64,000 bases of DNA from an uncultured Collinsella sp. (lineage in GTDB: Bacteria > Actinomycetota > Coriobacteriia > Coriobacteriales > Coriobacteriaceae). Within the stretch, counting starts at the first letter, position 1; each line of letters begins with the position of its first letter. The notes under the pieces are model-generated. The model was given only the letters and a program-made list of their open reading frames with translations. It was not told the origin of the DNA and did not search any database. The stretch lies in assembly GCA_902475245.1 (NCBI GenBank), contig CABRYP010000001.1:62001-126000 (forward strand), written 5' to 3'. The translations under genes were made by a program, and so were the position numbers. This document shows, one piece after another, positions 53,600 to 60,996 of this stretch.

Positions 53600-53771
53600 A
53601 GTCCCAGAAGCTGTCTTCCTCATCCTCGGACTTGGGTCCGCGGTCGACGTACATCTTATGGGTACGCTTCTCCATTACAAAGGCAAGAATCGCAAATAAC
53701 AGGATGCCGCCGGCGAAAAGGATGGCAAAACCGGTGCGGGTGCCAAACAAAAAGGAAAAAACTGCGTCCAT
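53598..53771 (-). CDS. 57-residue single-helix membrane protein
   Basis: Minus-strand ATG at 53771 with AAGG upstream, TAA at 53598-53600. The product starts MDAVFSFLFGTRTGFAIL, has one hydrophobic segment (about 14-33), then a basic MEKRTHK and an acidic end (KSEDEEDSFWD). Its codon pattern and clean start favour a real gene. Function unknown. It lies between convergent proC and divergent serS, with the nested hairpin at its end. Confidence 0.7.
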   Translation of the reverse strand: MDAVFSFLFGTRTGFAILFAGGILLFAILAFVMEKRTHKMYVDRGPKSEDEEDSFWD

Positions 53772-53882
53772 TGGGTGCCTTCTTGCGTAGTTGAGTTGGG
53801 TCGTAAACGCTCATAAGTATATACTTGCCCATACATGTACAAGGTTGCAACCTAAATGGAATGTATATCGCCGGAGGATCTA

Positions 53883-55166
53883 ATGCTTGATATCAAGTTT
53901 GTTCGCGAGAACCCCGATGCCATCGATACCGCCATGGCAAATCGCCAGACGTCTTGGGATCGCGAGAAGTTCTTTGAACTCGACGACGAGCGCCGTGCCG
54001 TCATCACCGAGGTCGAGGAGCTCCAGGCCACGCGTAACGCCGAGTCCAAGAAGATTGGCGCCCTGATGAAGGAGGGCAAGAAGGACGAGGCCGAGGCCGC
54101 CAAGGAGGCCGTGCGCGCCGTCAACGAGAAGATTGACGGTCTGGCCGAGCGCCGCACCGCTCTCGAGCAGGAGCAGTACGACTTTATGGCTCACCTTCCC
54201 AACATCCCTTGCGAGGCCACGCCGTACGGCAAGGATGAGGACGAGAACATCGAGCGCCGTCGTTGGGGCACCCCGCGCGAGTTCGACTTCGACTTTAAGC
54301 CGCACTGGGACCTGGGCACCGACCTCGACATCCTCGATTTCGAGCGCGGCAACAAGCTCTCCGGCAGCCGCTTTACCGTTCTCGGTGGCGCCGGCGCCCG
54401 TCTTGAGCGCGCCCTCATCAACTTCTTCCTTGACACGCACACCAGCCGTGGCTTTAAGGAGTGGTGGCCGCCCATCGTCGTCAAGCGTCAGACCATGTTT
54501 GGCACGGGTCAGCTTCCCAAGTTCGAGGACGACGCCTATCACGTCTCGGGCGACAACTTCCTGATCCCCACCGCCGAGGTCGTGCTTACCAACCTGCACG
54601 CCGGCGAGGTTCTCGATGCTGATACCCTGCCGCGCCGCTACACCGCCTTCACCCCCTGCTTCCGCGAGGAAGCCGGCTCCGCTGGTCGCGACACCCGCGG
54701 CATCATCCGCCAGCACGAGTTCGACAAGGTCGAGATGGTCAAGTTTGCCAAGCCGGAGGAGTCCGACGAGGAGCTCGAGAGCATGACCGCCGAGGCCGAG
54801 TTCCTGCTTCAGCAGCTGGGCCTTCCGTATCGCGTGATTAGCCTGTGCACCGGCGACCTGGGCTTCTCTGCCCGTCAGACCTACGACATCGAGGTCTGGC
54901 TGCCGAGCTATAACGCCTACAAGGAGATCAGCTCCTGCTCTAACTGCGGCGATTTCCAGGCCCGTCGCGCCAACATCAAGTATCGCGACCCCGAGAACTT
55001 CAAGGGCTCGCGCTACCTGCACACCCTCAACGGTTCCGGCCTGCCGGCTGGCCGCACCATGGCCGCCATTCTGGAGAACTACCAGAACGCCGACGGCACC
55101 ATCACGGTCCCCGAGGTTCTTCGTCCTTACATGGGCGGCCTCGAGAAGATCGAGCCGGTTGCGTAG
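53883..55166 (+). CDS. serS: Seryl-tRNA synthetase
   Basis: 427 aa from the ATG at 53883 with GGAGG 8 bp upstream; an in-frame ATG at 53856 has no site. The start [14 protein letters not shown] and two long antiparallel helices (about 27-100) bind tRNA-Ser. Class II motifs: motif 2 FRxExG ([28 protein letters not shown]) and motif 3 [18 protein letters not shown]. It is typical in length. TTGGGT/TATACT upstream (about 53795-53825) could be its promoter. Confidence 0.97.
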   Translation: MLDIKFVRENPDAIDTAMANRQTSWDREKFFELDDERRAVITEVEELQATRNAESKKIGALMKEGKKDEAEAAKEAVRAVNEKIDGLAERRTALEQEQYDFMAHLPNIPCEATPYGKDEDENIERRRWGTPREFDFDFKPHWDLGTDLDILDFERGNKLSGSRFTVLGGAGARLERALINFFLDTHTSRGFKEWWPPIVVKRQTMFGTGQLPKFEDDAYHVSGDNFLIPTAEVVLTNLHAGEVLDADTLPRRYTAFTPCFREEAGSAGRDTRGIIRQHEFDKVEMVKFAKPEESDEELESMTAEAEFLLQQLGLPYRVISLCTGDLGFSARQTYDIEVWLPSYNAYKEISSCSNCGDFQARRANIKYRDPENFKGSRYLHTLNGSGLPAGRTMAAILENYQNADGTITVPEVLRPYMGGLEKIEPVA

Positions 55167-55188
55167 GTTGCCTGCATAAGCGATTTGC

Positions 55189-55218
55189 AAGGGCGCTCCT
55201 TTCTGGGGCGCCCTTTTT
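55189..55218 (+). terminator. Terminator of serS
   Basis: AAGGGCGCTCC pairs with GGGGCGCCCTT, followed by TTTTT. Confidence 0.85.
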
Positions 55219-55339
55219 GTGTGCGGAGCTTTACCATATCGCGCGGACAGCTCAATAGAAAACACAAGAACAAACGTTCTGTATACAGGCATCTACCTGC
55301 TATGCTTTTGTTAAATAGAAGCGAGAGGAAGGGGATGCG

Positions 55340-55717
55340 ATGGAGCTGTTTGATGAGCGGGTAGTTTTGTTTGAGAGCGATGAAGGTGGGGAACGTCTCG
55401 CGGTTACGTGTGAGCCATCCGGTATGGGTGGTTTGGTGGTGCGGCAGACGAGCGAGGGCCCGTTGACCCAATGGTGCTTTGAGGAGTCGCCGCATGTGGT
55501 CGAGACCTTTGTGACGCACGAGGGGCTTGTGGCGCTTGAGCGGTTCTATGGAGTTGGGACTTCTAACCAGGTCGCGCGCATGTTGAGCATCTCGTTTGCC
55601 GATTATGACTGTGCCCAGCGGGTGCGCTCGCTTTTGAGGGAGCTCGGTGCTGGGTTCGATGTGGTTGAAAAACCGATTGATCGCATGGGGGACGCTGACG
55701 CATGCGGAACAGCGTGA
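55340..55717 (+). CDS. Uncharacterised 125-aa protein
   Basis: GAGGAAGGGG precedes the ATG. No signal peptide or membrane helix. The N-terminal half looks like a beta-sheet (VVLFESDEGGERLAVTCEP); the C-terminal half is helical (HEGLVALERFYG to VRSLLRELGAGF). No family recognised. It is transcribed alone between the serS terminator and the tRNA-Arg cluster. Confidence 0.65.
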   Translation: MELFDERVVLFESDEGGERLAVTCEPSGMGGLVVRQTSEGPLTQWCFEESPHVVETFVTHEGLVALERFYGVGTSNQVARMLSISFADYDCAQRVRSLLRELGAGFDVVEKPIDRMGDADACGTA

Positions 55718-55750
55718 GGAACATATTCTCAAAAAAGTTTGAGATTGTGC

Positions 55751-55781
55751 TTGACTCCAACTAACTAAAGTGGTTTTATAT
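55751..55781 (+). promoter_or_regulatory. Promoter of tRNA-Arg copy 1
   Basis: TTGACT (55751-55756) and TTTATA/TTATAT (55775-55781), spacer 18-19 bp. Confidence 0.7.
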
Positions 55782-55791
55782 GTCTTGCGCT

Positions 55792-55868
55792 GCGGCGTTA
55801 CCTCAGCTGGATAGAGGGTCTGACTACGAATCAGAACGTCATAGGTTCGAATCCTATACGCCGCACCA
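55792..55868 (+). tRNA. tRNA-Arg (ACG) copy 1
   Basis: Acceptor GCGGCGT/ACGCCGC, anticodon loop CTACGAA (ACG), T loop TTCGAAT, CCA encoded. The 77 bases are identical in all three copies. ACG reads CGU/CGC/CGA after A-to-I editing. Confidence 0.95.
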
Positions 55869-55879
55869 ATCGAGCTTGA

Positions 55880-55905
55880 AGCCTCCGGCAACGGGGGCTT
55901 TTCTT
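55880..55905 (+). terminator. Terminator of tRNA-Arg copy 1
   Basis: AGCCTCCG-GCAA-CGGGGGCT then TTTCTTTT. Confidence 0.87.
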
Positions 55906-55990
55906 TTATGGCAACACCGCATGGATTCGAACCTCGGTCGGGGTGTGAACAGCCCAATCACCACTCCGTAAAATTTTTTCAAATTGTCGC

Positions 55991-56019
55991 TTGACCCATC
56001 GGGGGCTCGCGTGCATAAT
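55991..56019 (+). promoter_or_regulatory. Promoter of tRNA-Arg copy 2
   Basis: TTGACC (55991-55996) and CATAAT (56014-56019), 17-bp spacer. Confidence 0.8.
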
Positions 56020-56031
56020 AATCCGTGCGTT

Positions 56032-56108
56032 GCGGCGTTACCTCAGCTGGATAGAGGGTCTGACTACGAATCAGAACGTCATAGGTTCGAATCCTATACG
56101 CCGCACCA
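56032..56108 (+). tRNA. tRNA-Arg (ACG) copy 2
   Basis: Identical to copy 1, 240 bp downstream, with its own promoter and terminator. Confidence 0.95.
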
Positions 56109-56219
56109 ATTGACTTTAAAGCTCCCGGCAACGGGGGCTTTTCTTATATGGGAGCATTGCGGAGATTCGAACCTCGGTCGAAGCCGGAGCGGATGCGCGG
56201 AATCCTATACGTCGCACCA
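56109..56219 (+). repeat. Truncated tRNA-Arg tail repeat (111 bp)
   Basis: A terminator, an inverted diverged T-arm copy (about 56152-56180), only the right end of the core (GCGGATGCGCG) and then a tail copy (56200-56219) with one change from the tRNA (GTCGC for GCCGC). It looks like an internal deletion of the full 189-bp unit after copy 3. Confidence 0.75.
56120..56145 (+). terminator. Terminator of tRNA-Arg copy 2
   Basis: GCTCCCG-GCAA-CGGGGGCT type stem followed by TTTCTTAT. Confidence 0.82.
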
Positions 56220-56335
56220 ATAGACTTTAAAGCTCCCAACAACGACTGCTCTTTTATATCGCGATGCACCGAAGATCGCGCCAAGTGATCCAAATGAGTA
56301 AAAATCAAATTCAATAACTTTTTTTGAAAAAATGC

Positions 56336-56364
56336 TTGACCATTATTCAATCCATGTGCATAAT
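56336..56364 (+). promoter_or_regulatory. Promoter of tRNA-Arg copy 3
   Basis: TTGACC (56336-56341) and CATAAT (56359-56364), 17-bp spacer, sharing TGCATAATAATC with the copy 2 promoter. Confidence 0.82.
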
Positions 56365-56376
56365 AATCAACAAGTC

Positions 56377-56453
56377 GCGGCGTTACCTCAGCTGGATAGA
56401 GGGTCTGACTACGAATCAGAACGTCATAGGTTCGAATCCTATACGCCGCACCA
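56377..56453 (+). tRNA. tRNA-Arg (ACG) copy 3
   Basis: Identical to copies 1 and 2, 345 bp after copy 2. Followed by the full 189-bp tail repeat. Confidence 0.95.
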
Positions 56454-56642
56454 ATTGAACTTAAAGCCTCCGGCAACGGGGGCTTTTCTTTTACGCCGGC
56501 ACTGCATGGATTCGAACCTCGGTCGAGGCGCGGGCGTCGAGAAAACGCGGAGCGTTTTAGCCCGCGGGCGAGCACGCCGGCAGGCGGGCGAAGCCGGCGC
56601 GGATCCGCGAAGCGGATGCGCGGAATCCTATACGCCGCACCA
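56454..56642 (+). repeat. 189-bp tRNA-Arg tail repeat unit
   Basis: It holds a terminator (56465-56490), an inverted diverged T-arm/tail copy (about 56497-56527), a structured core with AAAACGC-GGA-GCGTTTT and ATCCGC-GAA-GCGGAT hairpins, and an exact copy of the last 20 tRNA bases (56623-56642), followed by a duplicated terminator. The core aligns with that at 50677-50775 almost base by base. Confidence 0.85.
56465..56490 (+). terminator. Terminator of tRNA-Arg copy 3
   Basis: AGCCTCCG-GCAA-CGGGGGCT then TTTCTTTT. Confidence 0.87.
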
Positions 56643-56654
56643 ATTGAAATCGAA

Positions 56655-56680
56655 AGCCTCCGGTAACGGGGGCTTTCCTT
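56655..56680 (+). terminator. Duplicate terminator after the tRNA-Arg tail repeat
   Basis: AGCCTCCG-GTAA-CGGGGGCT then TTCCTTTT, a near copy of the one at 56465-56490. Confidence 0.82.
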
Positions 56681-56833
56681 TTATGGCGGCACTCGATATT
56701 TGATACGCGACTGGAATCGTGCACCTCCGCCCGCGGGAGACTATTTCTTATCGACTCGTGTAAGATTCCGAGTAGGAGTCGCGGCCCATCCGCGACCGCT
56801 CCTTCTTTCAACGACTGATCAGGGTGATATTTC

Positions 56834-59275
56834 GTGGCAGAGCGTCCGACATACAAGCTCAGGTTTCTCGACCCCAAAAAGCGTTTTCCATCGATGCCAG
56901 AGCAGCCTGCGGGGCGCTCATATGGTGTTGTCTGGAAAGTCTTTGGCGAGGACCCCAAAGAGTCGTGCTATGTCGTCGAATTCGTCGGCAAAACTCACAT
57001 ATCGCTCTTGGGCTACGTGAGCGTGTCGGGCAAGGTTTATAAGGTTGACCGCCCTGTTCGGGAAGTACCGTTGCCCGAGGACCCTGACATGGAGCTGGTC
57101 CTTCACGAGTCCGATTCCAGTATTGGCGAGATTATGGTGAGGGAGGCCAACGGAGCAATGCACGCGTGTGCGCGAACTGCCGGCTCTCCCGAAGGCCCCA
57201 TGCGCGAGCAGTCCGACCACGAGACATGGAATTCGACCCGCGCCCTTCCTTACGGCGAGTTCATGGCCTCGATGTTCTTGCGCTACGTGATATTTGCCAA
57301 CTCCGAAAGCGCTCTTGCGAACACGACGGGCGTCGACGGTCTCGATGTAGACATGCAAAACGTTGTCGACAAGATCAAACTCGTAAAGTTGCCCGAGCCG
57401 GTCGAGGTGTTTTTGGGCTTTGACACGGCACCGCTCCCCGATGCTATCGAGACGCTGCTTTACCGTGTTGACCATGCCGAGAATCCGAGCGGTATCGAGC
57501 GCTATGCCGCCGCTCTTATGAGCGAGATCGACTTGCCCCGCCTGCGCACCATTGCTGCCAAGTCCGAAATGAGCCTAGCGCGCATCGACCGCTCAAAGCT
57601 GTTCTATCTCAATTTTGATCGTAGCCTGCTGGACCAGGACGAGATTGACATGCTGCTTGCCATCGAGTGCCGTCTCAACCGCCTCTCCGGCATCCTTGAG
57701 CGCATCGGGGCCGGATTGGTCCCCGCGGCATCCTCACCGAGCCTTGAGGGCTGCGCGCTCTTTGACGCGTGGCATATCGCCAAGACGACCAACGATGTTC
57801 CCCGACTGCTCGATACGGCCTCGAGCGACAACCCGTGGGGCAAACCGGGAACGGTGGCTTGCCAGCCGGGCGGTGAGTGGGACGTGCGCACCCGCTTCGC
57901 GCGTATCGTCGAGGCGCTCAACGTGGTCACACGGCTCGACTATACCTATCGGGCAAACGTTGCCGAGGGGATTATGCTCGTTCGGTTTGGGCGCTCTGTC
58001 GTGGATGCCATGCCACAACGTGAATACGACGCCCGGGAGGATGTCTGGCGCGAGTTGGACGAGAACGCGCGTGTGATTTGGGCCGCGGAGCACGACGCGC
58101 GCGTGGCGCTTACGCTGGCAGCGGCTTGCTTTGCCGCAGGTGCCTGCATTGCGCGCTGCTATGTTCAGATTGCGGCTCCCGACGGCGAGCAGGGTGAGCG
58201 CGTCATTGCAACATATTCCTTTGGGCGTGCGGCCTATCTGGCCAATTGCGTGCCTGTCGCCAAGGATCTTGAGAGCATGGATATGGACGATATGCCGTGC
58301 AAGCGCATGCTTGAGGCATATGAGTCGGACGCGCCGGATGCGATTGAGCCTGCAGAGGTTCACGCTCGCCCGCGTGACGACCACCGTTCGCTGCCGCCGG
58401 CGTTGCGCGACCTGCTGCTTGCCGATACGGCTGATGAGCTCGAGGTCATGGAGATGGACGATGACCCGTATGTGGCGCGCGTCGTTGAGTTGCGCGAGCA
58501 GGCAAAAGTTGACCGTGCAAGCGCGTTTGAGGGCTTTTCCCGTCTTGTTGAGGAGCTGGAGGCCAAGTGCGCCGTTGCCGAGCTTTTGGCAACGGGTCCG
58601 GTCCAGACGCAGTTTTGCGACAACCAGCTGGTACGCATGGTGCTGCCGGTAATGGAGGAAGACCGCTCCGTTCGTATTTTGCGTGCTCCCGATGCTCTGT
58701 ACTTTGCCCAGCACGAGATCTGCAGTTATTACGCCGAGCAGGAGGATTTTGAACGGGCATTGCCCGAGGTGCGTCGTCTTTACGATCTGGCTCGCTCGTC
58801 CATGCAAACGCACTTTGCGCTCATCAACGTGTTGGCGCGCCTGGAGCGCTTTGACGAGATTATCGAGGTGGCGCGCCACGGCCTGCGCATTGCCAGTGAC
58901 CGTTCCGCAATCGGTTATCTGTTCTATCGTCTGGCGTTTGCCTATTGGAACTGCGATCAGCTCGAGCTCGCGTTGGCGTGCTACCGCCTCGTGCCGCGCG
59001 GCGAGGAGTCGGGTAGCAGCGCGCTGGAGGAAATGCAGGGCCTTATGAACGAGATGGGTATCAATGAGCCGCCGACGTTCGAGGATGCGGTTGAGACCAT
59101 CCGTAAGGCCGGGCTCGAGCTGCCTCCCGTGTCCGCCGTGACCAACCAGCTGGCGGATGCCGCCGTGCAGCTGGTCGATAACGGCTTCTTTTTCCTGGCG
59201 CGCGTTTGCATCTTTCAAATGTGGCGCACCATGGGCAACGATGAGCTCGGCTCCCTCAGTCGCTCGCTGGGGTAG
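56834..59275 (+). CDS. Large uncharacterised protein with C-terminal TPR-like repeats
   Basis: 813 aa, GTG start with AGGGTG upstream. No signal peptide or membrane helix. An N-terminal beta-rich part (YGVVWKVFGEDPKESCYVVEFVGKTHISLLGYVSVSGKVYKV) is followed by a helical middle with an acidic stretch (MDMDDMP, EVMEMDDDP). Residues about 625-720 have helix-turn-helix pairs of TPR type (ALPEVRRLYDLARSSMQTHFALINVLARLERFDEIIEV). No family recognised. It is large and lone, so perhaps a scaffold or regulator. Confidence 0.75.
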   Translation: MAERPTYKLRFLDPKKRFPSMPEQPAGRSYGVVWKVFGEDPKESCYVVEFVGKTHISLLGYVSVSGKVYKVDRPVREVPLPEDPDMELVLHESDSSIGEIMVREANGAMHACARTAGSPEGPMREQSDHETWNSTRALPYGEFMASMFLRYVIFANSESALANTTGVDGLDVDMQNVVDKIKLVKLPEPVEVFLGFDTAPLPDAIETLLYRVDHAENPSGIERYAAALMSEIDLPRLRTIAAKSEMSLARIDRSKLFYLNFDRSLLDQDEIDMLLAIECRLNRLSGILERIGAGLVPAASSPSLEGCALFDAWHIAKTTNDVPRLLDTASSDNPWGKPGTVACQPGGEWDVRTRFARIVEALNVVTRLDYTYRANVAEGIMLVRFGRSVVDAMPQREYDAREDVWRELDENARVIWAAEHDARVALTLAAACFAAGACIARCYVQIAAPDGEQGERVIATYSFGRAAYLANCVPVAKDLESMDMDDMPCKRMLEAYESDAPDAIEPAEVHARPRDDHRSLPPALRDLLLADTADELEVMEMDDDPYVARVVELREQAKVDRASAFEGFSRLVEELEAKCAVAELLATGPVQTQFCDNQLVRMVLPVMEEDRSVRILRAPDALYFAQHEICSYYAEQEDFERALPEVRRLYDLARSSMQTHFALINVLARLERFDEIIEVARHGLRIASDRSAIGYLFYRLAFAYWNCDQLELALACYRLVPRGEESGSSALEEMQGLMNEMGINEPPTFEDAVETIRKAGLELPPVSAVTNQLADAAVQLVDNGFFFLARVCIFQMWRTMGNDELGSLSRSLG

Positions 59276-59365
59276 GGGCGATATAGAGGGGCCGCACTGC
59301 GCTATTTGTATCGGCGCGGGCGGGAGGACCCGGCAGGATCGGTAAGGCATAAAGCCGCCGAGCCT

Positions 59366-59421
59366 GCTAAAACTGTTAAACTCTGCTAAAGTTGCTAAAC
59401 TTTGTTAAAGTTGTTAAAACT
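59366..59421. repeat. Six tandem GYTAAARYT-type repeats
   Basis: Units of 9-10 bp: GCTAAAACT, GTTAAACTCT, GCTAAAGTT, GCTAAACTTT, GTTAAAGTT, GTTAAAACT. They end 5 bp before the AGGAGGG ribosome site of the next gene. Their period is near one DNA turn. An operator array for the downstream ATPase, or plasmid-type iterons, are both possible. Confidence 0.8.
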
Positions 59422-59437
59422 AGCAGAGGAGGGCAGA

Positions 59438-60520
59438 ATGACGAAAGCTGTTAACCCCTTTAAGCCAACGGCGGGCATGAATCCGCCTGAGCTTATCGGA
59501 CGGGACACTGTTTTGGATGACTTTGCCGAGGCTCTTGAGAATGGTCCTGGTGCCCCCGATCGACTCATGCGCATCTCGGGCGTCCGAGGCACAGGTAAAA
59601 CGGTGCTCCTTAATGCATTGGGTGACCTTGCACGCAAAAAAGGATTCGAGGTCGTTGACGTTGCCTCCAATGCTGGTTTTTGCAATAGAATCCTCGAGGC
59701 TCTGCAGCGAAACGTTCGTCTTGAATCAATCTCGATTTCCCCATCGATTTTAGGGGTCAGCCTTGGCTCCATGGAGATGTCGAAGTCGGCCTCTCATCTG
59801 GGCGAGGCGATGTACGATGCTGCGAAGCGCGGTGGTCTGCTCATTACGCTCGACGAGATCCAGGATGCCTCAACTGAGGAAATGCGCGAGCTAGGCAATG
59901 AGATGCAGCTCTTGATTCGCCAAGGAGCGAATGTCGCTTTCGCTTTCGCCGGGCTGCCGACATCGGTAGATGGCGTGGTGGTGGATGATACGTTGACGTT
60001 CCTTCAGCGAGCCAAACATGTTGAACTTACTCGGCTTTCCGATTTTGAAGTTGGCGGATCGTTTGAGGATACGATGAGACGAGCGGGCAAGGAGCTCGAC
60101 AAAGGTGCCGCTGAGCTATTAACAAAAGCTTCGGCAGGCTATCCCTTTATGGTCCAGCTGGTCGGATATTACGCTTGGCAGGTTGCTGCGCGCAGTGGGG
60201 CGGAGAGTGTGAGCGAAGAGGCGGCTCGTAAGGGTATCCAGGCGGCTCTTGATAGCTTTAATGCTATGGTGATTGCCCCAGCGCTGCGCAGGGTGTCGGA
60301 ACGGCAGTTTCAGTATCTCGCGGCGATGGCTCAATGCGAGGGCGTCGATATCGCCAACGGCGATATCGCCAAGAAGATGGGTTTGTCGGCGAACAAAGTT
60401 GGGTCATATCGCAAGCGTCTGATCGATGCGGGGTTGATTGAGCCCGCGGGCTATGGCTGTGTTTCGTTTGCAATTCCGTACATGCGCGATTATCTGTTGG
60501 AGACCGTTCGAGAGGACTAA
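59438..60520 (+). CDS. Orc1/Cdc6-like AAA ATPase with winged helix
   Basis: 360 aa from the ATG at 59438 with AGGAGGG. GVRGTGKT (48-55) is Walker A, LLITLDE (134-140) Walker B with IQDAS, and FAFAGLPTSVDG the sensor-1 region. After a lid (SAGYPFMVQLVGYYAW) a C-terminal winged helix is clear (NGDIAKKMGLSANKVGSYRKRLIDAGLIEPAGYGCVSFAIPYMRDYL). Such proteins occur in phages, plasmids and chromosomes, with roles in replication or toxin-antitoxin-like control. The tandem repeats just upstream are the obvious binding site. Confidence 0.85.
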   Translation: MTKAVNPFKPTAGMNPPELIGRDTVLDDFAEALENGPGAPDRLMRISGVRGTGKTVLLNALGDLARKKGFEVVDVASNAGFCNRILEALQRNVRLESISISPSILGVSLGSMEMSKSASHLGEAMYDAAKRGGLLITLDEIQDASTEEMRELGNEMQLLIRQGANVAFAFAGLPTSVDGVVVDDTLTFLQRAKHVELTRLSDFEVGGSFEDTMRRAGKELDKGAAELLTKASAGYPFMVQLVGYYAWQVAARSGAESVSEEAARKGIQAALDSFNAMVIAPALRRVSERQFQYLAAMAQCEGVDIANGDIAKKMGLSANKVGSYRKRLIDAGLIEPAGYGCVSFAIPYMRDYLLETVRED

Positions 60521-60569
60521 TAAAGAATGGGCTGTCCGCGCTGTCGCTGGGGCCGTCCTTGTATCTTTG

Positions 60570-60624
60570 TCTCAATCTGTAACATCTGGAGGGGATTACG
60601 GCCTGCAGATGTTACAGATTGAGA
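60570..60624. repeat. 55-bp perfect inverted repeat
   Basis: 19-bp arms (60570-60588 and 60606-60624; TCTCAATCTGTAACATCTG and complement) around a 17-base loop. It lies 50 bp after the AAA gene. No T-run follows, so it is not a classic terminator. Confidence 0.75.
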
Positions 60625-60686
60625 TGATTGACTGAGACGTTTACTGGTAAAAGAGAGGTAAAAGAGGAAACGCCTCAAAATTCCCC

Positions 60687-60715
60687 TTGCCCAACTTCGG
60701 CTGTTTGGTTACTAT
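60687..60715 (+). promoter_or_regulatory. Promoter of tRNA-Ser
   Basis: TTGCCC (60687-60692) and TACTAT (60710-60715), 17-bp spacer. Confidence 0.72.
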
Positions 60716-60729
60716 AGAACGGCTGTTAC

Positions 60730-60820
60730 GGAGAGCTGACCGAGAGGCCGAAGGTGCTCGCCTGCTAAGCGAGTATGCCCCAAAAGGGCATCTGGGGTTC
60801 GAATCCCCAGCTCTCCGCCA
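60730..60820 (+). tRNA. tRNA-Ser (GCT)
   Basis: 91 bases with CCA. Acceptor GGAGAGC/GCTCTCC, anticodon loop CTGCTAA (GCT), long variable arm (TATGCCCCAAAAGGGCAT) and T loop TTCGAAT. An inverted diverged copy of its tail lies at 60872-60893. Confidence 0.95.
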
Positions 60821-60834
60821 GTATGACTTTGAAG

Positions 60835-60860
60835 AAGGGTCCCATTTGGGGCCCTTTTTT
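60835..60860 (+). terminator. Terminator of tRNA-Ser
   Basis: AAGGGTCCCA pairs with TGGGGCCCTT with one mismatch, followed by TTTTT. Confidence 0.85.
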
Positions 60861-60871
60861 ATTATCAAGAA

Positions 60872-60893
60872 TGGCGGCTGGGGATTAGAGTCC
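60872..60893 (-). repeat. Inverted diverged copy of the tRNA-Ser 3' tail
   Basis: On the minus strand GGACTCTAATCCCCAGCCGCCA matches the tRNA-Ser T-arm and tail (GGTTCGAATCCCCAGC...CCGCCA) with a few changes and a short gap. The same arrangement is seen after tRNA-Leu and tRNA-Arg. Confidence 0.7.
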
Positions 60894-60996
60894 GAAAGGG
60901 CGTGAACATTAGGCAAACACGGGGCGCTTGAAAACGGGGAGACCCAGGCGTGCTCGTGCACCCCGGTGTGGGGTTCCGAGGGGATGGAGTAGAAAT

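Noticed and set aside
56199..56219. tRNA-Arg pseudogene or fourth tRNA
   Set aside because: Only the last 20 bases are present with no D arm or anticodon; treated as tail copies of the repeat unit.
55792..56453. CRISPR-like array
   Set aside because: The repeated units are complete tRNA genes with separate promoters and terminators, and spacing is irregular.
55780..56703. Frames such as 55984-56223 and 56144-56575 over the tRNA-Arg cluster
   Set aside because: They translate tRNA sequence and tail copies, a common source of false proteins.
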